Assembly: GCF_022759505.1 (NCBI RefSeq)
Contig: NZ_CP094289.1
Coordinates: forward strand, 1,178,001-1,242,000
Origin: Georgenia sp. TF02-10
Lineage (GTDB): Bacteria > Actinomycetota > Actinomycetes > Actinomycetales > Actinomycetaceae
Length of the DNA stretch: 64,000 nucleotides
Direction of reading: 5' to 3'
This document shows, one piece after another, positions 34,689 through 42,560 of the stretch (within the stretch, counting starts at the first letter, position 1; each line of letters starts with the position of its first letter). Made by a program: the position numbers and the translations under genes. Below the pieces are notes generated by a model, which was not told the DNA's origin, ran no database searches, and saw nothing but the letters and a program-made list of their open reading frames with translations.

Positions 34689-35375
34689 GTGACCAACGTG
34701 CTGCTCGTCGAGGACGACCCCGCCATCGCCGAACCGCTCACCCGCGCGCTCGGCCGGGAGGGGTACGAGGTCCGGCCGCACGGCACCGGGCAGTCGGCCA
34801 TCGACGACCTCGGCAACGGCGCGGACCTCGTCGTCCTCGACCTGGGCCTGCCGGACATGGACGGCCTGGACGTCGCCCGGCACATCCGCAACCAGGGGCT
34901 GACCCTGCCGATCCTCGTCCTGACCGCACGGGCCGACGAGGTCGACCTCGTCGTCGGCCTGGACGCCGGGGCGGACGACTACGTCACCAAGCCGTTCCGG
35001 CTCGCCGAGCTCCTCGCCCGGGTGCGGGCGCTGCTGCGCCGCGCCGGCGGGGACGTCACCGACGAGGACGAGCTCATCGCCCAGGACGTGCGCGTCGACG
35101 TCGCCGCCCACCGCGCCTTCCGCGGCAGCCGCGAGCTGCACCTGACCGCCAAGGAGTTCGAGCTGCTCCGGGTGCTGGTCCGCGACGCCGGCTCCGTGGT
35201 GGGCCGCGAGACCCTGATGCGCGAGATCTGGGGCACCGACCCGGTCGGGTCGACCAAGACCCTGGACATGCACATCTCCTGGCTGCGCCGCAAGCTCGGC
35301 GACGACGCCAACGACCCCCGCTACATCACGACCGTGCGGGGGATGGGCTTCCGCTTCGAGACCTCCCGGGGCTAG
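34689..35375 (+). CDS. OmpR-family response regulator
   Basis: 228 residues. Receiver domain with acidic pair EDD near residue 9, phosphoacceptor Asp in DLVVLDLGLPDMDG, and Lys in DDYVTKPFRLAELLAR. C-terminal winged helix: LTAKEFELLRVL, MREIWGTDPVGSTKTLDMHI, and RYITTVRGMGFRFE. It is six bases upstream of its histidine kinase gene. Its own start is probably leaderless. Target genes unknown. Confidence 0.95.
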   Translation: MTNVLLVEDDPAIAEPLTRALGREGYEVRPHGTGQSAIDDLGNGADLVVLDLGLPDMDGLDVARHIRNQGLTLPILVLTARADEVDLVVGLDAGADDYVTKPFRLAELLARVRALLRRAGGDVTDEDELIAQDVRVDVAAHRAFRGSRELHLTAKEFELLRVLVRDAGSVVGRETLMREIWGTDPVGSTKTLDMHISWLRRKLGDDANDPRYITTVRGMGFRFETSRG

Positions 35376-35381
35376 CCGGCC

Positions 35382-36710
35382 GTGCGCGCCCGCGCCATCC
35401 ACATGATCGTCGTGGCCGTGACGGTCGCGGTGCTCATCCTCGGGGTGCCGATGGCCGTCTTCGGTGCGCTGTTCGTCTGGAACAGCGAGCGCGCCACCCT
35501 GGACCTGCGCGCCTCGGCCCTGTCCCGCTCGGTCGAGCGCCGGCTGGTCAACGGCGAGCCGCTCGAGGACGTCATGCTCGAGCCGTGGGTGGCCGGCGGG
35601 TCCTACCTGCCGGCCTCGATCCTGGTCCGCGGCCCTGGCCCGCAGGGCGGGGAGTACAGCGCCGGCCCGGACCTCACCGACCGGGTGGTCCGCTCGCTGC
35701 AGATCACCCCCTCGGGGGCCACCGTGCGGATGGAGGTCGACGCCGGGGCGGTGCGCTGGCGGGCCGCCCGGGTGGTCCTGTTCGTCACCGCCGGCGCCGC
35801 CGTCGCGCTCGCGGTGGGCGTCGTGGTGGCCCGTCGGCAGGCCCGCAAGCTCTCCGCCCCGCTGATCTACCTCGCCGCCTCCGCCGAGCAGGTCGGCTCG
35901 GGCACGGTCCGGCCCCAGCTGCGGCCGTCCGGGGTGGAGGAGATCGACCTGGTCGCGGCCGAGCTGGTCCGCACCGCCGACCGGCTCGCCGGGCGCCTGG
36001 CCGCCGAGCGGCAGTTCGCCGCGGACGCCTCGCACCAGCTGCGCACCCCGCTCACGGCGCTGTCCATGCGGCTGGAGGAGATCGAGGCCCTCAGCGAGCA
36101 GGAGGAGGTGCGCGAGGAGGCGCGGATCTCCCTCGAGCAGGTCGAGCGCCTCACCGGGGTCGTCGACGACCTGCTCAAGACCTCCCGCTCCACCGCCGGC
36201 GGCACCACCGAGGCGGTGCACCTCGACGACGTCTTCGCCCAGCAGCGGGAGGAGTGGGCCAAGGCGTACCGCAAGGCCCGCCGGCAGCTGGTCTTCGACG
36301 ACGCCGCCGGGCTGGCCGTGCTGGCCAGCCCCGGCTCGCTCGCCCAGGTGCTGGCCACCCTCCTCGAGAACGCCCTGAAGTACGGCGACGGCACCACGAA
36401 GGTCGTCTCTCGCCGTGCACCCACCGGCAACGGGGTCTTCATCGACGTCTCCGACGAGGGCCCCGGCGTCGACGACGAGATCGCCCCGGACATCTTCACC
36501 AAGCACGTCTCCGGCGGCACCGGCACCGGGCTCGGCCTGGCGCTGGCCCGCGACCTGGTCGAGGCCGACGGCGGCCGGCTCGAGCTCGCGCAGCGCCGCC
36601 CGCCGATCTTCCGGATCTTTCTCAACGCGGTGCCGGCCGCGCTCGACCCCGACGTCGTGCTGCCCCAGGGGGCGCTGGTGTCGGCGGGCCGACGGCGACG
36701 GCGGCGGTGA
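35382..36710 (+). CDS. membrane sensor histidine kinase
   Basis: 442 residues. Two transmembrane segments (about residues 8-30 and 128-150) enclose a ~95-residue external sensor; a HAMP-like linker follows. HisKA: AADASHQLRTPLTALSMRL with the phosphorylated His. HATPase_c: N-box LATLLENALKYGDG, G1 DVSDEGPGVDDE, G2 GGTGTGLGLALARDLVEADG. Forms a pair with the regulator immediately upstream. The C-terminal tail is Arg-rich. Confidence 0.94.
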   Translation: MRARAIHMIVVAVTVAVLILGVPMAVFGALFVWNSERATLDLRASALSRSVERRLVNGEPLEDVMLEPWVAGGSYLPASILVRGPGPQGGEYSAGPDLTDRVVRSLQITPSGATVRMEVDAGAVRWRAARVVLFVTAGAAVALAVGVVVARRQARKLSAPLIYLAASAEQVGSGTVRPQLRPSGVEEIDLVAAELVRTADRLAGRLAAERQFAADASHQLRTPLTALSMRLEEIEALSEQEEVREEARISLEQVERLTGVVDDLLKTSRSTAGGTTEAVHLDDVFAQQREEWAKAYRKARRQLVFDDAAGLAVLASPGSLAQVLATLLENALKYGDGTTKVVSRRAPTGNGVFIDVSDEGPGVDDEIAPDIFTKHVSGGTGTGLGLALARDLVEADGGRLELAQRRPPIFRIFLNAVPAALDPDVVLPQGALVSAGRRRRRR

Positions 36711-36887
36711 GCCGGTCGGGGCGGGTCCGGCGGCGCTGACGTCGGGGCGAGGCGGGTGCTGCTGAGGCCCGCCCGGATACGGCCGCGTGCGCCCGGCCGG
36801 GGGGCCGTCGTAGGCGCCGGTGCTGGGCGGACCGGTTCCCCCGCCCGGGTGAGGCGCCGCCGCCGCGGCCGCTGCGAGACTGGCCGC

Positions 36888-38150
36888 ATGCGGCTGGTGC
36901 GGGCGGTGCTCGGCGGCGCGGCTCTGCGCGGCGGGGTCTTCCTGCTCGGTGGCGGCATCGTCTGCGGCGCCTACCTCCTGCTCGGCGTGGGGTTCGCCCA
37001 GATGTACGCCGACCCGACCGTGCCGGTCGGGGCCGTGACCGTGCTGCTCCTCGTCACCGCCGCCATCGCCCTGGCCCCGCCGTTCCTGCACCCGGTCTCG
37101 GCGCTCGAGGTCGCCGCGGCACGGGCGCTGCTGGACGCGGACCTGCCCGAGGAGTCCCCGCCGCCCGGTCGTGCCCGCGGCGCCGCCTGGTACCTGGTGC
37201 ACCTCCTGGCCGGCACCGCGGCGACCCTCGCGCTGCTCACCGCCGTGCCGGTCGCCGTCGCGCTCGTACTCCACGCGGCCGGGCCGGGCGCCGGGCTCGA
37301 GGCGACCCTCGGCCCGCTGACCGGGCTGCCGGCGACCCCAGCCGTCGCCCTCGCCGCCGTGCTGCTCCTCGTGCCGCCGGTCGTCATCGCCCTGCTCGGC
37401 GAGGGGCTGCGCCGGCTGGCGCCCCGGCTGCTCGGACCCTCCGCCGCCGCGGTCGCGGCCGCCACGATCGCCCGGCTGGAGTCGGACAAGCGCGCGCTCG
37501 CCGCCCGCAACCACCTCGCCCGCGAGCTGCACGACACGGTCGGCCACGCGCTGACCGTCACGACCCTCCAGGCGACCGCCGCCGCCCGCGCGTTCGACCG
37601 GGACCCCGGGTTCGCCCGCTCGGCGCTCGGCGCCATCGAGGAGACCGGCCGGGCCGCCGTCGCCGACCTCGACCGGGTCCTGGGGCTGCTCCGCGCGGGC
37701 GAGGACGCCGGCGGGCAGCGCGGCACCCGGCCCCTCGCCGACGTCCCCGCGCTCGTCGCCGCCGCCCGGGCCACCGGGGCCCGTATCGACCTCGACCTCT
37801 CGATCGGTGACGCCGAGCTCGCTGCCGTGACCTCCCGCGAGGCCTTCGCCGTCGTGCAGGAGGGGCTGACCAACGCCCTGCGGCACGGCGACGGCACGGT
37901 CGGCGTCGCCGTCGTCGCGGCCAGGGGAGGGCTCGAGGTGACCGTGCGTAACGGGCTGGGCCGCGCTGCCCGCGGCCCGCGGGACGGTGGCCCGCCGGGC
38001 GGTGGTCCGCGCGGCGGTGGCCGCGGGCTCGCTGGCCTGCGCGACCGGGTCGCGCTCGTCGGCGGGACGCTGACGGCCGGTCCGGAGGACGGCCGGTGGG
38101 TGCTGCGGGCCTGGCTGCCCGGGTGGCCGGGGGAGGAGGTGGCCGGGTGA
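36888..38150 (+). CDS. NarL-type sensor histidine kinase
   Basis: 420 residues from the ATG at 36888. Four hydrophobic segments in the first ~200 residues form a membrane sensor region. The HisKA_3 dimerisation helix is LARELHDTVGHALTVTTLQA with the conserved His, and the ATP-binding region has QEGLTNALRHGDG and a degraded-looking Gly-rich loop (GPRGGGRGLAGLRDRV). The tail contains short GPPGGG/GPRGGG repeats. Stop and next start overlap (GTGA at 38147), pairing it with the LuxR-type regulator. Confidence 0.92.
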   Translation: MRLVRAVLGGAALRGGVFLLGGGIVCGAYLLLGVGFAQMYADPTVPVGAVTVLLLVTAAIALAPPFLHPVSALEVAAARALLDADLPEESPPPGRARGAAWYLVHLLAGTAATLALLTAVPVAVALVLHAAGPGAGLEATLGPLTGLPATPAVALAAVLLLVPPVVIALLGEGLRRLAPRLLGPSAAAVAAATIARLESDKRALAARNHLARELHDTVGHALTVTTLQATAAARAFDRDPGFARSALGAIEETGRAAVADLDRVLGLLRAGEDAGGQRGTRPLADVPALVAAARATGARIDLDLSIGDAELAAVTSREAFAVVQEGLTNALRHGDGTVGVAVVAARGGLEVTVRNGLGRAARGPRDGGPPGGGPRGGGRGLAGLRDRVALVGGTLTAGPEDGRWVLRAWLPGWPGEEVAG

Positions 38151-38806
38151 TCCGGGTGCTCATCGCGGACGACGAGGCGCTGGTGCGATCGGGGCTGCGG
38201 GTGGTCGTCGACGGCGAGGACGACCTGTCGGTCGTCGGCGAGGTGGCCGACGGCGCCGACGTACCGGACGCCGTCGCCCGGCTGGCGCCCGAGGTCGTCC
38301 TCATGGACGTGCGCATGCCGAGGCTGGACGGCATCGCCGCCACCCGCGCGCTCGTCGAGCGGCGCGAGCGCACCGGCGCCGGCGCGCCGAAGGTCGTGGT
38401 GGTCACCACCTTCGAGAACGACGACTACGTCCTCGACGCGCTCCGCGCCGGGGCGAGCGGGTTCGTGCTCAAGCGGGCCCGGCCGGAGGAGGTCCTGGAG
38501 GCCATCCGGGTCGTCGCCCGCGGCGACTCGCTCCTCTTCCCCGCCGCGGTGCGGCGGCTGGCGGTGGCGCACGCCCGACCGGGCGGGGACCGGCTGGCCG
38601 GCGCCGGGCTGACCGAGCGGGAGCAGGAGGTGCTCCGGCGCGTGGCGGCCGGGCGGTCCAACGCCGAGATCGCGGCGGAGCTGTTCCTCGGCGTGGAGAC
38701 GGTCAAGACGCACGTGGCGCACGTGCTCGCCAAGCTCGGCGCCCGGGACCGGACCCAGGCGGTCGTCGCCGCCTACGAGTCCGGCTTCGTCCGGCCCGAC
38801 CCCTGA
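38147..38806 (+). CDS. NarL/LuxR-family response regulator
   Basis: 219 residues. Receiver domain: ADDEALVRSGLR, phosphoacceptor Asp in EVVLMDVRMPRLDG, and VLKRA instead of the usual K-P pair, still giving the conserved Lys. C-terminal LuxR HTH: LTEREQEVLRRVAAGRSNAE and VKTHVAHVLAKLGARDRTQA. Translationally coupled to the kinase upstream. It probably controls the membrane protein gene that follows or an unlinked transporter. Confidence 0.94.
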   Translation: MIRVLIADDEALVRSGLRVVVDGEDDLSVVGEVADGADVPDAVARLAPEVVLMDVRMPRLDGIAATRALVERRERTGAGAPKVVVVTTFENDDYVLDALRAGASGFVLKRARPEEVLEAIRVVARGDSLLFPAAVRRLAVAHARPGGDRLAGAGLTEREQEVLRRVAAGRSNAEIAAELFLGVETVKTHVAHVLAKLGARDRTQAVVAAYESGFVRPDP

Positions 38807-38873
38807 GGCACCGGTCCCTCGGACGAGGGACGGGCCACCGCGGCGTTCACCCCGGCGGGGGGTCCGGGGGGCC

Positions 38874-40034
38874 ATGCGCCTCGCGCAGGCTGCTCGAATG
38901 GAAACCGAACCAGCAAGCACCGAGCCTGCGCGCCGGACCGAGCCTGCACGCCGGACCGGCCCCCGTACCGACCGATCCGCGCGCCGCACCCTCCGGGTGG
39001 CCCGGGCGGCGCCCGTCTACTGGGCGCTCGTCGCCGTCCTCGCCGGCACCCTCCTCGCGACCGGGACCAGCCTCGCCGTCGGCTCCGCCCAGCCCGGCAC
39101 CGACGCGTCGGTGCTCGGCGGCGTCCCGCCCGCGGTCGTCACCGCGGCGGTCGGCGCCCTCGGGCTGCTCCTCGCGGTGGCCGGGGCGGCCATGCTCGGC
39201 GCGACCGCACAGCCGGCCCGGCCCGGACGTGCCCTCCGCGCCGCGGTCCTCGCCGCCGGGTGGACGGTCCCGGCCGCGGCCGTCGTCGCGTTCGTCGACG
39301 CCCAGCTGCTGTCCCTGGCCGGCTACCTGCCGGTCCTGCTCCTGCTCGCGCCGTTCCTGGAGGGCGTGCGCGACGCCCTCGGTCAGGTCCTCGAACCGGC
39401 CACGCTGCTGCAGGTGGTCGTGGTCGTCGGCGTCGTCCTGTGGGCGCACACCGTGCTGCTCTACCAGCGGGCGACGGCGTCCGGCGGCCCGCCCGGGTGG
39501 GCCCGGCCCGCCGCGGCCGCGCGGTGGGGCAGTACGGCGGCGTACGTCGCGGCCGCCATCCCCACGCTCTACGCCCTGACCCGGTTCACCTGGCTGGTCT
39601 ACCCGCTGGGGTTCGACCGCCAGGCGTGGGAGGCCGGCCGGGCCGACGGGTCCCTCCTCCCGGGCATCTGGCTCGGCGTGTTCGCGCTCCTCGGCGCGCT
39701 GCTCACCGTCGGGCTGACCCGGCCGTGGGGCGACGTCTTCCCGCGCTGGATGCCCGTCGTGGGCGGGCGGACGGTGCCAGTGGGGGCGGCCGTCGTCCCG
39801 GCCTCCGTGGTGGCGGTGCTGATCGTGCCGGCCGGCGTCTCGATGACCCTGCAGCTCCTCGCCGCCCCCGCGGGCCCCGTCACGGAGAACTGGGGCGCCA
39901 TCGGTCCGACGTTGCTGTGGCCGCTGTGGGGCCTCGCCCTCGGCGCCGCCGCGCTCGGGTACTACCTGCGTCGGCGCGGCGAGGAGAGCGCCACCGCGGG
40001 GCCCGGGTCCGCCGTGAAGACCACGTACCGGTAG
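38874..40034 (+). CDS. multi-spanning membrane protein, function unknown
   Basis: 386 residues with eight or nine hydrophobic segments after a charged ~45-residue N-terminus that contains a short TEPARRTEPARRTGP repeat. Either the ATG at 38874 or the one at 38898 could be the start. No family motif recognised. Lying directly after a NarL-type two-component pair, it may be regulated by it. Its last 73 nt overlap the convergent GtrA gene end to end. Confidence 0.7.
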   Translation: MRLAQAARMETEPASTEPARRTEPARRTGPRTDRSARRTLRVARAAPVYWALVAVLAGTLLATGTSLAVGSAQPGTDASVLGGVPPAVVTAAVGALGLLLAVAGAAMLGATAQPARPGRALRAAVLAAGWTVPAAAVVAFVDAQLLSLAGYLPVLLLLAPFLEGVRDALGQVLEPATLLQVVVVVGVVLWAHTVLLYQRATASGGPPGWARPAAAARWGSTAAYVAAAIPTLYALTRFTWLVYPLGFDRQAWEAGRADGSLLPGIWLGVFALLGALLTVGLTRPWGDVFPRWMPVVGGRTVPVGAAVVPASVVAVLIVPAGVSMTLQLLAAPAGPVTENWGAIGPTLLWPLWGLALGAAALGYYLRRRGEESATAGPGSAVKTTYR

Positions 40035-40741
40035 CACAGGTACCGGAACGCGGTCCCGAGCACGAGGCCCACGCCGTTGGCGGCGATGTTGTCCGCCAGC
40101 GGCGAGGTCAGCCCGAGCAGGTAGTGGCTCACGGCCAGGCAGCCGACGGCGATCGCCATGCCGCCGAGGTTGACCAGGGCGAAAATGGTCAGCTCGCGGC
40201 CGCGGGAGGGCTGGCGGGTGGCGGAGAAGGTCCAGTACCGGTTGCCCAGCCAGGCCACCAGCACGGAGACGGCCACGGAGACCATCTTGGCCGTCAGCGG
40301 CTTGGGCCCGAGGAGCTCGCCCGGCCCGAACCGCAGCAGGTTGAACAGGCCGACGTCGACGACGAAGGCCAGCCCGCCCACCATGGCGAAGCGGCCGAGC
40401 TCGACCAGCCAGGTCCGCAGGCTCTGGCCGCGGAGGAACCGGTGCACCAGCGCGGCGGGGCGGGCCCGGCGGTGGCCGGCCGCGGCTGCCGCGGCGGGGC
40501 CGGTGGCGGTGGGCGCACGGTGGGCGCCACCCGCGGCCGTGGCCGTACGGTCCGGACCGGGCGCAGCCGTGCCTGCGCCGTCGGAGCCGCTCGCAGCCGC
40601 GCCCGCGCCGTCGGGACCGCCCGCCGCGGTGGCCGCGCCGTCCGCACCGGTGCCGCCGACGATCCCGTCGGTGCCCCGGCGGCCGGTGGCCACCGCCGTC
40701 GTCGCGGCGGCGCCGGGACCCTCGGTGCGGGACGTCGTCAC
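39962..40741 (-). CDS. GtrA-family membrane protein
   Basis: 259 residues from the GTG at 40741. Residues ~110-245 hold the four GtrA helices (RFAMVGGLAFVVDVGLFNLL; TAKMVSVAVSVLVAWLGNRY; FALVNLGGMAIAVGC; FRYLCYRYVVF). GtrA proteins are linked to translocating lipid-linked sugars for cell-surface polysaccharide. The first ~90 residues are repeated GADGAATAAGG-like units, which looks like expansion of a short repeat. It diverges from purK with only 34 bp between starts. The long open frame further upstream is a purK shadow. Confidence 0.83.
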   Translation of the reverse strand: MTTSRTEGPGAAATTAVATGRRGTDGIVGGTGADGAATAAGGPDGAGAAASGSDGAGTAAPGPDRTATAAGGAHRAPTATGPAAAAAAGHRRARPAALVHRFLRGQSLRTWLVELGRFAMVGGLAFVVDVGLFNLLRFGPGELLGPKPLTAKMVSVAVSVLVAWLGNRYWTFSATRQPSRGRELTIFALVNLGGMAIAVGCLAVSHYLLGLTSPLADNIAANGVGLVLGTAFRYLCYRYVVFTADPGPAVALSSPRRRR

Positions 40742-40747
40742 CCTGGC

Positions 40748-40767
40748 AGGGTAACGACGATTAGGCT
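40748..40767. promoter_or_regulatory. overlapping divergent -10 boxes for gtrA-like gene and purK
   Basis: On the minus strand TACCCT (40753-40748) is six bases before the GtrA-type GTG; on the plus strand TAGGCT (40762-40767) is eight bases before the purK GTG. No Shine-Dalgarno precedes either start, so both mRNAs may be leaderless. Confidence 0.4.
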
Positions 40768-40775
40768 GCCCCACC

Positions 40776-41993
40776 GTGGGAGCTCCGGTGGTCGCGGTCG
40801 TGGGTGGGGGCCAGCTGGCCCGGATGATGCAGCCGCCGGCGGTGGCCCTGGGCGTGCACCTGCGCGTGCTCGTGGAGTCGGCGACGGCGGCCACCGCCCA
40901 GGTCGCGCCGGACGCGCCGGTCGGCGCCGCGGCCGACGAGCGGGCGCTGCGCGAGCTCGTCGCCGGCGCCGACGTGCTCACCTTCGAGCACGAGCACGTC
41001 CCCGGCGACGTGCTCCGTCGGCTGCAGGCCACCGGCGTCCCGGTCCGCCCCGGCCCCGACGCCCTGGTGCACGCCCAGGACAAGATCGTCATGCGCCGTC
41101 GGTTGACCGAGCTCGGCGTGCCCTGCCCGGCGTGGGCGGCGGTCACCGACGCCGACGAGCTCACCGCCTTCGGCGAGGAGACCGGGTGGCCGGTCGTCGT
41201 CAAGACCGCCCGGGGCGGATACGACGGGAAGGGCGTGCGGGTGGTGACGTCGGCGGACCAGGCCGCCGACTGGCTCGCTGCGCTGGAGCCCGGGCAGGCC
41301 CTGCTCGCCGAGGAGCACGTGCCCTTCACCCGCGAGCTCGCCGTCCTCGTCGCCCGCCGACCGTCCGGCGGTCCGGGCGGCGGCGGGGAGGTCCGGGCCT
41401 GGCCGGTGGTGCAGACCATCCAGGCCGACGGTGTGTGCGCCGAGGTCCTCGCGCCGGCACCGGGTCTGCCGCCCGAGACCGCCGACCGGGCGCAGGCGAT
41501 CGGCGAGCGCATCGCCACGGGCCTGGGTGTCACCGGCGTCCTCGCCGTGGAGCTCTTCGAGGTGGCCGGACCCGGGGGAGACAGCCGGCTGGTGGTCAAC
41601 GAGCTGGCCATGCGCCCGCACAACTCCGGGCACTGGACCATCGACGGTGCGGTGACCAGCCAGTTCGAGCAGCACCTGCGCGCCGTGCTCGACCTTCCGC
41701 TGGGGGAGACGACGCCCACGGCGCCGCACGCCGTCATGGTCAACCTCCTCGGCTCCGCCCGCCCCGAGCCCCGCGCGGCGTACCCCGAGCTCATGGAGCA
41801 GTTCCCGAGCGCGAAGGTGCACCTGTACGGCAAGGAGGTGCGACCGGGCCGCAAGCTCGGCCACGTCACCGTCACCGGCCCCGACTCCGCCGCCGCCCGA
41901 AAAACGGCTCGGGCCGCCGTCGCCCTGCTGCGCGGCGACGGCCCCGGTGCCGCGCAGGTTGGCGACGACGACCGGGACCGGGTGGACCGCTGA
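40776..41993 (+). CDS. purK: 5-(carboxyamino)imidazole ribonucleotide synthase
   Basis: 405 residues. ATP-grasp enzyme that carboxylates AIR to N5-CAIR in purine synthesis. Motifs: VVGGGQLARMMQPPAVALGV, FEHEHVPGDVL, VVVKTARGGYDGKGVRV, and VNELAMRPHNSGHWTIDGA with SQFEQHLRAVLDLPLG. Its product is the substrate of PurE, whose gene usually follows directly in Actinobacteria. Here purE is about 6 kb downstream, beyond a nested mobile-element island. Confidence 0.95.
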   Translation: MGAPVVAVVGGGQLARMMQPPAVALGVHLRVLVESATAATAQVAPDAPVGAAADERALRELVAGADVLTFEHEHVPGDVLRRLQATGVPVRPGPDALVHAQDKIVMRRRLTELGVPCPAWAAVTDADELTAFGEETGWPVVVKTARGGYDGKGVRVVTSADQAADWLAALEPGQALLAEEHVPFTRELAVLVARRPSGGPGGGGEVRAWPVVQTIQADGVCAEVLAPAPGLPPETADRAQAIGERIATGLGVTGVLAVELFEVAGPGGDSRLVVNELAMRPHNSGHWTIDGAVTSQFEQHLRAVLDLPLGETTPTAPHAVMVNLLGSARPEPRAAYPELMEQFPSAKVHLYGKEVRPGRKLGHVTVTGPDSAAARKTARAAVALLRGDGPGAAQVGDDDRDRVDR

Positions 41994-42119
41994 CCGATCC
42001 GTGGCGTCCGCGAGCGTCCGCGGCAAGAAGTGGCTCCCGCCGCTGACATGCTCGGGCCGCCAGATCCCGACTGCGGGCGAACGATCGGCCGCTCTCCACT
42101 ACTGAGCAGAGGTACGTGA

Positions 42120-42448
42120 TCAGTAGGGCGGGTCTTCGGGTATGTGGCCGTTTGCGTCGGGGTACATCTCGCGGGGGTAAGGCGGGCTGCCGCGGCTGCT
42201 GCCGGGACTGTGCTTGCCGTCGCCGGAGCCGCCGCCGGGGCTGTCGGGGGGTGGGGGGAGGCCGGGGGGTCGGTGGGCCGGGCGGGTGTAGCGGTGGCCG
42301 GTGGGGGCGATCTAGGTGGTGGCGCCGGTGGCGGGGTCGCGGATGACGTCCCAGAGCTTGGTGGTCTTCAGCCCGTGGTGGGTGCGGCAGCCGGGCCCGA
42401 GCTTCTCCGGGGAGGTCTGCACCAGGTCGGTGCGGGTGTGGTCGAACT
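42120..42448 (-). CDS. 3' exon of the intron-split DUF222/HNH endonuclease gene
   Basis: Read on the minus strand from 42448, the first two bases complete the codon left open by the 5' exon, then FDHTRTDLVQTSPEKL, GPGCRTHHGLKTTKLW follows. This is the second half of an HNH domain (the Cys and His-His of CRTHH). An in-frame TAG at 42314-42312 stops translation after 44 codons, where relatives have Trp; beyond it the same frame continues as IAPTGHRYTRPA and ends at TGA 42122-42120. The TAG removes the non-catalytic tail only. Confidence 0.85.
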
Positions 42449-42511
42449 GTTGAGTCGGCCTGGGGCGCGGTGCCCGGATTGCGCCGGGTCCGTTTCCCCA
42501 GGCCGCTCGCC

Positions 42512-42545
42512 GAACCGGACGTGCGGCTCTCACCGCATCCGGCTC
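42512..42545 (-). ncRNA. group II intron domain V
   Basis: A 34-nt hairpin read on the minus strand begins GAGCCGGATGCGGTGAGAG and ends CGCACGTCCGGTTC. The lower stem GAGCCGGA pairs with TCCGGTTC (with a G-U wobble), and the upper stem TGCGG pairs with CCGCA around a GAGA loop. This is the most conserved part of the ribozyme and carries the catalytic metal-binding residues. Confidence 0.93.
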
Positions 42546-42560
42546 TCCACGGTGTCCTGC

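Noticed and set aside
36751-36773. Terminator after the OmpR-type histidine kinase
   Set aside because: GGCGGG and CCCGCC can pair over an 11-nt loop, but the 6-bp stem is unremarkable at this GC content and no U-tract follows.
42021-42040. Third copy of the inverted-repeat element near GCAAGAAGTGG
   Set aside because: Only the GCAAGAAGT start matches. The AACACAATC core, the second arm and the internal motif are missing.
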